From: Musa acuminata AAA Group
Lineage: Eukaryota > Streptophyta > Magnoliopsida > Zingiberales > Musaceae
Assembly: GCF_036884655.1 (NCBI RefSeq)
Contig: NC_088344.1
Location: 36,025,001 to 36,089,000, forward strand
Direction of reading: 5' to 3'
DNA length: 64,000 nt
Shown here piece by piece: positions 55,901 to 64,000 of this stretch; within the stretch, counting starts at the first letter, position 1, and each line of letters begins with the position of its first letter. The notes beneath the pieces were generated by a model that saw only the letters and a program-made list of their open reading frames with translations, was not told the DNA's origin and ran no database searches. The translations under genes and the position numbers were made by a program.

Positions 55901-58817
55901 TGTATCTTTTAGTACTCACCATTGTTGTAAGTTTGCTTTTTTAGACTTTTTTCTTTGCATCTTTGTGATTTGTGTTATGCATCAATATGACGGGCATGCA
56001 CATTCCAATTCTCTGCTCTTGAAATGTTTGGGGACCCTTTCTCTGCTTTTATCCCTCTTTTTGTCATATGTTTTTGGACATAGTGTTAGGTCTATACTTC
56101 TGATTTTGCATGGTTGCAATCCTGCATATTAGTATTTCTTCATTCCAGCTTTTGTCTCATCAAGCTCGATCCAAGCAGAAGACAATCAATTTTCTTCATG
56201 GTTACTTGCATCACGTTCCTTATATCTGGTAGATATCGAATAAAGATTCTTCCGATGGGAAGCTATCCCCTTATTTTGGACAATAACAATAATGCATATC
56301 AACTGTAAGTGAAGTTAGTCTCACCTCTTCTGCATAATATTTAAAGTCTACTGATTTTACTGATTTCTGTTAAGTTATTCTATATACAGATGTTTACACT
56401 TAAGCATGCCGATTTGATCTGTTAATTCATCATTCACTAGATTTCCGGTAGATAGAAAGATTACTATATTTTGTGAAGTCCTGCAAAGAGATATCATAAT
56501 TGTATTTCATAAGCTTTATGACCACAACGTCCCATGCTGTCACGTAGTACACTACTAGTTCTTGGTTCTTTTGTTGAACTCCCCACTGCTTAAGAAATCT
56601 ATTGAGTTTACTTCTTTGTCTATCATCATTGGGAGTTTGTTGTGTTTTTCTATTACATCATAGTGATATGAGGAGGTGAAATAATAGCTACATATCTTAA
56701 GGTTTCTTTAGTATTTGCATAACTGGAGCATGTGAAATAAGAGCAGACTACAATAAATGTTGTCATAAATGATAACTAATTGCTGCTGTTCTTGGTACTG
56801 CTAGTAGATCAAGACTTCTTTGGATATTGAACTTGATAGACGAATCAGAAAACCGAAGGAAATTTTAGAAGATATGATCGAATAAATGTGTTGTGTTCAT
56901 GATGAAGCTACAAGATGGTTTGCATCTAAGATTAGCATTTCTGGATAGTCTGTTGTAATATCCAATTGATATATTAAAAGATGGAAAGTAGCTGACCCCG
57001 AACCCTTTTTTTTTTTTTTTCCTTTATTCAGTGCGTAGGTTATATGAGATCCATAAATTACTTTGATCAGAAAAAATGGAATCAGATTGTGCAACCAAAG
57101 AGGCCTAGAACTGAAGGGTCTAGCTTGTTTCCTGGAAGGCTCATAACATCAAAATATATCACTTTTCATGTGTTAAGTGTTTAGGAACTCTTCATAATAA
57201 TTCAGATGCATGGAAGCAATCTGTGGGCATTGTTCTTTGTCTAAGTGGTGCAAAAAGCCTTCACCGAAATCCACTGTTACCTCTTTCTCCCGAATTTGTA
57301 GTCTTGTGGTTGTTTACTAGCATGTAAATGTTGAGATTTAATCTCTTTTGTTGCCAGGTTTGGTCCTGTGAATTTGTTCTGGAGCAGTCGCTATGACAAA
57401 GCAACGACATTGTTTTTGACATGCCTCAAAGAGTTTGCAGAATTTGCAAATCTGAAGGACCAAGAAAATAATACACCTCCTGAGAAATGCTTTAGACTGC
57501 CATACAAGTAGGTCTTCTCTTTAATTAGACTACTTTGCTCATTGTGCAATCTTAATGAAATTAAATTCTCTATAGCTAATTAATGAAAATGAAAGATTCT
57601 CTGTTTTCAAGTTATTCTCTTATATGATGATTATTTTTTAAATGAGCTGCACAAACTGCTTATTTCATCTGCCAAGTTTCACTTGTTTAGTTCATGACTT
57701 AGGTTCTTAGTCTTGTCTATTTTTTGTCAATTAACATGTTCTATTTGCAAGTAAGGTCATGTATGTTTACTCTTGCATCATTAACTTATGCACTAAATTG
57801 CAATCGGTTTACATGTATTTAACCCTGCCCCATGTGCATCTTTGGCATTAGTACACTTTTTATTGTCGTGATCTTGTTATTTTTTCGAGGAGCATTTTGA
57901 GTGTAAATGTTTTATTGTTCTGTGGAATATCCTGATCCTAGAAGAATTCGTAATACTGGAGATTTTATAAGATCCGTGTAGTGCAAAACGGACTTTATTG
58001 CATATGGCATGTGCAGCCAAAATTTCTTATCCTAGACTGAGTATACCTTCATGGGGTTCTCACGAGACCAAAGTTATCAATCTGATCTTCTGTCCTCAAC
58101 AAAAAAAGAAAAAGGTTAAATAATAATAATAATAATAAAGTAGGCTTAATTTGGATTATGAAGATGCAAAAACATGAGCTACTATCACAGTGTATGAGGT
58201 CCTCAAATCTGGTCCTACACAATGTATGTCCTCATTAACCAGGCCCAAACAAAATAGTTTACCCAAAAATTTCCATCTTTTGTGACTTCACTTCAAATTA
58301 GCTTATGTGCTTCAAAATTGGAACCTAAAATTCTGGCTACATGGGCATTCTTTGGTTTGAATACTTTGTTCTGACAAGAAGTGAGATTTTGGTACACCAT
58401 GATTATACGTTATTTGTGGAATGAAACTTTTTCCTATTGTCCATTAACATTTTGCTTGGTTTTAAGCATTGTTGCATTGGAACTCGTTTAGTCCCGCTAT
58501 GGGAGACAATTTAAATTGCATGATGTGGTTGATGTGGGTTTTATACATCGTCGGCCGCCCATTGCTACTGGTTTAATGGGTCGTCCATTTTCTTCTCTGA
58601 TAGAATTGAGAATGACAATGTGGGGAACTACACAATCACCCATAGCTTCAACAAGCAGGAGAATTGGACAAAAGCTCTCAAGTACACATTATGCAATCTT
58701 AAATGGGTCCAGCTGTGGTTTGTCGCCAAGTCCAGCTTTCAGCCTCTTTCAGCGCATGCTGATGTTCCAGTCATGAGATCTTCACATGCCAAACAATCTG
58801 CTAACCCAAGGAGCTGA
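49952..58817 (+). CDS. ATG6: Beclin 1 / ATG6 copy b, 5' end cut off by insertion
   Basis: Tandem paralogue of 23410-32225. Exons from the in-frame ATG that matches Met16 of copy a: 49952-50060, 50702-51015, 51119-51289, 52701-52825, 53433-53481, 54765-54923, 55237-55322, 56233-56304, 57358-57507, 58604-58817. All phases and splice sites agree with copy a, and there is no stop or frameshift in 482 residues. Introns align too. Differences: the first 15 residues lost to the insertion (42786-49938), a 13-residue in-frame deletion in exon 2 (VVLPKQ... becomes [10 protein letters not shown]), the N-terminal Cys motif changed to CQSCRHALH (last Cys lost), and scattered substitutions. The coiled coil and APG6 domain are complete. 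It may still make a slightly short protein if a promoter is available; otherwise it is a recent pseudogene. Confidence 0.85.
50408..50601 (+). mobile_element. 194-bp MITE-like insertion in ATG6b intron 1
   Basis: The 9-bp target duplication GCTTAAAAG (50399-50407, 50602-50610) frames a sequence beginning CAAGGTTTGTCGTACCG and rich in GGTACCGGT-type words. It is absent from intron 1 of ATG6a, so it arrived after the duplication. A 9-bp duplication suits Mutator-like MITEs, but terminal inverted repeats are not clear, so a retroposon is also possible. Confidence 0.75.
54132..54220 (+). mobile_element. tRNA-derived SINE in ATG6b intron 5
   Basis: The sequence reads like the 5' part of a tRNA: an A box (TAGCTTAGTTGG, 54138-54149) and, about 30 bp on, a B box-like GGGCTCGAATCTT. 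A short tail then ends in A(9) at 54212-54220. ATG6a lacks it at the matching place in its intron 5. About 90 bp long; no clear target duplication. Confidence 0.65.
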
Positions 58818-59640
58818 GAGTTTCATCGAAGGCCCATACCACTGACCTGGTTTAAAGAAACAGTCCAGAGAATCATGCATATGTATATAAACAAGCTAGT
58901 AGATTTGCAATTTGGTTTATAGCAGCAGATTGTTTTACTGGGAATAATAGAAACACTTTTGCCACAACCGCATTCGTGTCCGCTGTAAGAACCGATATAT
59001 GTTTAATGCTGAAAAAAAATTTACGTGTGGATGTGTGTTATGGACACAGATGCAGAGAGCTAGCTAAATAATCTTTATCAATTGCTGGTATTTGGTTTTC
59101 TTGTGCTGAAAACTAGAAAGTGTTGGAACCCCTTTGTTGGCATTAGACATGGAAGAACATAATGTTTTGATAATTAGGTTGACCAGCTTTGACCAAGGGA
59201 AGGTCGGATCAATATATTAACTTGGATCATAATTTTTTTGTTGAGATAATTTTAGTTGTTTTCAGCTTTTTAAGATATATTTAATTTAATTGGCAATTTC
59301 TTTTTTGGTCTCGTCTGTTGGCTGTGCTAACATAAATTACGAGCCACATTGGTATTGAGTAACTCCACGAGAGAAGAGAGTTCATCAAAGCGTCTATCCA
59401 TTGCTTGTTTGGGTCGAGGATTGAGATCAGTAGTTACGATAGGATAAACCCACACCACCTGCATGACGATTACTGGCGTATCGCCATCTTCCACTGTCAC
59501 GAGGTTTAGCTCGTTGTCACTAATTATCATCCCATATATAATCATATGATGTTTAAGTTAAAGAAAAAGATAAAAATCATCCTTCAAGTAAAAGAAAAAG
59601 ACAAAAATCATCCTTCACTAGTTTGTTTACGTCCCTCCTT
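58818..59640. other. ATG6b 3' UTR and end of duplication unit
   Basis: Aligns with the DNA after ATG6a to about 59440 ('gaggattgagatcagtag'); beyond this the two diverge. No gene. A 72-codon minus-strand ORF is present but has no recognisable features. Confidence 0.6.
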
Positions 59641-60411
59641 TGTCATAGACAAAAGGTCAAAGGGAGATTGGTGGAGGTAGTTAAAGGTTGCCTCGAATAT
59701 TTTATGACTATCTATTATCGATCATATTTTAAGTGGATCCAAGGAATAATACCCCCTCATTGAGAGACTCGTATTTGTATTAGTATTGGTGGTCGGAACG
59801 CTCCACGCTTGTTTTTAAGTGTATATTATGCAAGTGATCACTGACCAACTACTTAGATAGGTCCTCTCTCGGTTTGTAGAGCTGGGTGATTCTTTGTCGA
59901 CACTTAATAGCCCTTGTAAGATTAGCTCCTACTCCCGAAACCCGACCTCGTCCGATCAATGTATGTCTCTCAACGATACGAGGGATAGGTCAGTAAATGG
60001 ATCACCATCAATAGTGTTGGGGGGAGGTGATCTCGGACGGACATGTTGGATAAACTCGTGTCTAAAAAACTATCCCTCGTGGTTAAGAGGTCAAAGGGAA
60101 GGCTCTTAAAGGTGGTTAGAGGCTACATCCCCATAAAATATTCTACATTCTATCCCTTTATTATTATGTATAAAAACTCATCTTCAACATAATGAAGATG
60201 AGGGTTACGTATCTATACTCATATAACTCGATTTATTAGCTTTGGGTATTAGAAGAATCAAGTCGGGAAACCTCTTCTAATTTCGGTCATGAAGTAAATG
60301 ACATAACGAGAGCTCGACGTTTCCATCTCGGATGCACCTTGACTAACCCTATGCATATCGGTTCTGACTACATCGTGTTGACTTGGACGCCAATAACTAT
60401 TTCCCTCAACA
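59640..60411 (+). mobile_element. Probable LTR remnant
   Basis: Contains a TATA-like TGTATAAAAACTC at 60168-60180, followed by a leader-like stretch, and ends in CTATTTCCCTCAACA, a form typical of a plant LTR 3' end (...CA). A diverged internal repeat, 'aaaggtcaaagggaga' (59650) and 'gaggtcaaagggaagg' (60088), suggests LTR ends or a tandem part. No interior genes and no target duplication found. Confidence 0.4.
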
Positions 60412-60708
60412 AATAAGTTATTATTTTTTAATTTTACTTTGAATTATTTAAAACAAAATACCTAAGACAATATGAAACTTTCATAAATCATTTATCTTTT
60501 GTTTAATTATAACTCTAATTCATCTAATCGAGTCACAGATGCAAGTATTAACTAAAGTGTTATTGACATCCGTATTCGTCACATCAGATGCTACCAGCGA
60601 GCATAAATCTACGTTACGATCTGTACACAACGGTGCATCGGTGGTTTCGGGCATGCACCGGTACGAAGGCCGATATAACGCTACTGCCACCACCGCGCCA
60701 CGTTCTCC

Positions 60709-60711
<3 letters not shown>

Positions 60712-60743
<32 letters not shown>
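60712..60743. repeat. CT microsatellite
   Basis: About sixteen TC/CT units just upstream of, or within, the leader of the PP2C gene. Pyrimidine microsatellites of this kind are common near plant transcription starts. Confidence 0.9.
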
Positions 60744-60745
<2 letters not shown>

Positions 60746-61473
60746 GCTCCAATTATTTTGAGCTAAAAAAAACCAAAAGAGCACCCCCAGCAACCACCAC
60801 TTCCCATCGCCCGATCCCCCTTTCTCTCTAGGGTTTTCTCCGATCGCCGCCGCCCTCTCCGGAACCCAAGTCGAATTCTAGATCTTGAATCTGATCGCTC
60901 TCTCTTGCGCCAGCCTGGGACGATTTGCAGGGCTCACGGCCTCCTTTCTGCGTCCGCTGATCTCAGATCGACGTGGTTTTGGATCAGAAGGTTCCGTTTG
61001 TGGATTTGAGGATCGTTTTCTTGAAATTTCTCGTATCCATGCGTTTTTTCCCTGGAGCCATTAGCCAAACCGAGCCTAAAATTGGGATGATCGGAGCCCT
61101 GGTGCGATTTTTGGAGGAAAGAAATTGCATCAGAAACCACGTAGGGAGTCTTACTATTTTCGTCTTCTGTTTCAAATAGACTACGTCTTGAGTGGAAAAA
61201 GAATTGTTCTGTGTGCCGGACTGCGACACTGCAATCTTCATTTTGTAGCCCGCTTTTAATTCTTTCCCTCTTCGTTTTGTTGCATGAGATGTTATGGTAT
61301 TGTGGACACTCATCAGGCAAGTTAGATGGTTTGTAATGCTCGCGTAGACATTTTTTGTCGATCGGACAAAGAAAACAAGGGTTCCACCACCAAGGAAGAC
61401 GGGGTAGAGCTCAAGGTACGAAGCTTGGTTTGAGCTGCCTAAGAAGCAGGGTTGATCTAGAGCAGTTGTAAAG
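60744..61473 (+). promoter_or_regulatory. Long 5' leader of the PP2C gene
   Basis: GC-rich and C/T-rich DNA (TCTAGGGTTTTCTCCG at 60827) leads into a 700-bp stretch before the start codon at 61474. It contains several ATGs with short frames (for example 60973 region, 61038). Either a 5' UTR intron removes them or they act as upstream ORFs; I cannot place the intron with confidence. Confidence 0.45.
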
Positions 61474-64000
61474 ATGATGGTGGATTCTGGTCTAGCTGTG
61501 GAGCCTGGAGCTGCCACTGATTTAACACCCAAAAAGGAACGTGTCGGCAATGGTGATTATGCTAGTGGAAGATGGAAAAGGTAAATATTATAATGATAGT
61601 AAAGTAGGTAAATATTATAATGATAGTAAAGTAGGTAAATATTATAATGATAGCAAAGTACTGCTTGTAATCCAACTCTAGAACTGGGTGAATATTCTCT
61701 ATTTATTGTGTCATTTAATTAATAGTAAACGCTGTGTTGGTTAGTATTTCATGCAATATGCTTATTTGCTAGTTATCCTCTGTCTATATCTTTTGGGAAT
61801 ATCACATGCCAACTTCCTGCAAAGCGGGTGAGACTAAACTGCAAAATGCGTGTTGCCTAAAACATATGCTTTACTATGTTTACTATTACTTTATCTGTAG
61901 TAACGTGTGGTATGAGGAGTTAGAACATGCTGGCACATGCTTTTATTGTAGGGCTTATCTACTTGTGCAAGATGCAAGTTGGTTTTTGGTAAGATGAGGA
62001 TAATTGAAGTAGGTTGGAATATTGTCAATTTTTTTCCTTATAGATACTGTGGAAGAGATGCGGCTAGATTATCTGGTTTCTTGCATATAAGTTTGTATGT
62101 AGCTCTTGCCGTGTTCATTTTATCGTCTAACTCTATGAAATGTGGAAATGGTTTTTATGTTTAAATTATATGGTGGCAATTACAAGGACGGTATTAGTTT
62201 GGGCATAGTTAAAACAAGTTCAATCAAGTCCAATGTCAGAAATCATGTTCAATCAAGTCCAATCGGATAGTTTTTTATGTATGGGAAGATTCTGCTGGTC
62301 AAATCCATACTCTGCCACTTTTAAAATGCCCCAAAAATGATCAAAAACCTCCCTTTTTCTGTTGGTAATTGTCATTAGCTGGTGCCATTTTTATCTTTTA
62401 GAGTGTTAACAACAAAAAGGGAGAAGAATTAAAGAAAATGGGCTATAGACTTTGGAATCTAGGAAACCTCTTAATTTTTGAAGTTCTTTAGTATTTTTAT
62501 TTCTGTATTCTATTTTATAAAATATTTTATTAAATATATGGTCTGACTTAATTGACCCAGTGGTCCAACTAGTGATCCGAGACTTTTCAGGTCGTTGCCT
62601 AATTGTGTTCTGATAATTATGATTCTTGGGCAATTGTCTTGGATGGATGGATGCATATCTAGGGTGTTTTTCTGGTATCATGCTCTTTTAAGAAGTTCCT
62701 TACGGAATATGCTGAGACTTTTTTAGTTAAAGGAAAAATAGTTGAAAGAAGTTCTTTTTCATTTGTGTTATGTTTAGCTGACTGATTAATTAATTGATCA
62801 TGTGCTCAATGGCATGATGTCGGGATTTAAGTTTGCTGCTGTGGGTTTGAAGAAGCCAAAATACATAGCTTGTGAGTTTATCGTTGTTATTAAATCAATA
62901 ACCTTCTCGTTTCTGTAGCATCATTGTGATTATGAAGCATTATCAGTTTTCAATAAGTGTTTCTTAGACCTTCCAGAGAACATTGTTTTTTTTTTCTTTG
63001 CTTCAGCAGCATTTTATAATTAGCATTAGCATGTCCATACCATCTTGGTTTATTTTTGGCAATTTTATCTACTTTTAGCAGTTTTATTGAAACACTTTGT
63101 GTTTGACGACTCTGCAGATTTTAGCCACTACTCCATCTTTTATTTTTTCAGAAGCATAGGCTTTTGGTTATAGTATAAAGATATGGGTTGTCATTCGGAA
63201 GGCTTTTTAATGTGGTATTTTGACCAATGAATGTGATTTAACTCAATTTGGTGTCAAAATGATGCCTCCTGATCAACAGATGGACAAATGGATTGAAATA
63301 TTTCCTGAGGTACCATCTTTTCTAATTCTGGATCTCCAGAAGTCCAAGTGTTTTTACTGAGTTTTTTTATGTTTGTTTAAATGGATTTACCTAAGATCAT
63401 TAAAGATACTAAAAAGCCTTTTTTAATTAAAATAAGTTACAATCTCATGCTAATCTTTTATGATTCCATTCTTTGGTGATGATATTACATAACTTCATTT
63501 GGTAGTGACCTTGATTTGGTAGTGATGATACTCTCAGTAGAGCTCAATGTGGGGTTGGTAGTGATGATACTCTCAGTAGAGCTCAATGTGGGGAACAGAC
63601 AGTGTGTCCAATATTAAATAGATGAGAACTATGACTTGTGGTAGGTACTCTTTTATTCACTGGTCATGATTGGTTGCAATTTAATGTTCTACCCAACTAT
63701 CATCAGTCTTTTGGACTTAGAATTGGGCTTTCAGTGAAACTAAGGAAAAAAGGATGGCCCAGTGCATAAGTCTTCTGCCAAAATGAGTCTAGGAAGCATC
63801 AGTATATGCAATCTAACCCCTGCAACCATAAGTCTGTATCCAATCTAGCTGACCTGGAAATTTGTCAGAAAAACAGTCTTCATTATATGTTGTTTGTTAA
63901 TTGGTTCATCTGAAGTCTTTATCTTATAGGCTGTTCAACTTGTTTGCAGTGAGGATGGAAGTTTAACTTGTGGATACTCCAGCTTCAGGGGAAAAAGAGT
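61474..64000 (+). CDS. Protein phosphatase 2C, 5' part (runs off the window)
   Basis: PP2Cs are Mg/Mn-dependent Ser/Thr phosphatases of plant signalling. Exon 1 is 61474-61580 (MMVDSGLAVEPGAATD to SGRWK), intron 1 is 2.4 kb, and exon 2 starts at 63950. The frame joins AG to T as Ser, and the visible part reads SEDGSLTCGYSSFRGKRV. The G-Y-S-S-F-R-G-K-R block is the usual start of the catalytic domain in plant PP2Cs, directly before the MED motif, which lies beyond 64000. The second Met (61477) could be the start as well. Only about 52 residues are in view, so the family call rests on that block, and subgroup and activity cannot be judged. Confidence 0.75.
61581..61661 (+). repeat. 27-bp x 3 minisatellite on the PP2C 5' splice site
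   Basis: The unit GTAAATATTATAATGATAGT plus AAAGTAG is repeated three times in a row (61581-61607, 61608-61634, 61635-61661; the last with two changes). The first unit begins with the intron donor GTAAAT itself, so the second and third units carry copies of the donor preceded by AAGTAG. Confidence 0.95.
63516..63593 (+). repeat. 39-bp x 2 tandem duplication in PP2C intron 1
   Basis: TTGGTAGTGATGATACTCTC through AATGTGGGG (63516-63554) is repeated exactly at 63555-63593. A shorter piece of it (TTTGGTAGTGACC) precedes. Confidence 0.95.

Noticed and set aside
60984..61550. 188-codon ORF on the minus strand opposite the PP2C leader
   Set aside because: No family motif, antisense to the leader and first exon of a recognisable gene, and composition follows the opposite strand; most likely chance.

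Overview
This is nuclear DNA from a flowering plant. The genes carry many GT-AG introns, the intergenic DNA is AT-rich, and there are LTR retrotransposons, a LINE, TRIM-like and SINE-like elements. The protein variants and the short GTACCG-rich repeat look monocot-like. A banana-type (Musaceae) genome is my best guess from memory, not something the sequence proves.

Layout. (1) Positions 1-10120 (+) hold the 3' two thirds of NADH-dependent glutamate synthase (NADH-GOGAT), with ten exons in frame to the stop. (2) Positions 10.1-20.3 kb are gene-poor. They contain a tandemly duplicated ~0.6-0.8 kb block, a small intact gene for an MGNC-type (probably N-myristoylated) protein followed by what looks like its decayed copy, several short direct repeats, and a possible small five-exon gene on the minus strand (19532-16997) with a TRIM-like element in its last intron. 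(3) Positions 20374-23048 (-) encode the plant homologue of the splicing/replication factor SDE2. It is divergent from (4) ATG6a/Beclin 1 at 23410-32225 (+), and the 361-bp shared promoter carries a large inverted repeat with TCP-type GTGGGCCC sites. (5) Positions 33.2-42.7 kb are transposons: a LINE with a 7-bp target duplication, split by an LTR element that lacks recognisable gag-pol, then a solo LTR of the same family and TRIM pieces. (6) Positions 42749-58817 are a second, tandem copy of ATG6 (ATG6b). Its first exon is split after codon 12 by a 7.15-kb insertion flanked by the duplication GAGGA, and that insertion itself contains a young LTR element. Downstream of the insertion every ATG6b exon is open and in phase, with an in-frame ATG 9 bp inside the resumed coding sequence. 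(7) Positions 60.7-64.0 kb start a protein phosphatase 2C gene that runs off the window.

The genes form no operon-like unit. The main stories are the tandem ATG6 duplication and its disruption or re-start by nested retroelements, a non-autonomous LTR family present three times with 4-bp target duplications and a conserved short ORF, and the shared SDE2/ATG6 promoter.
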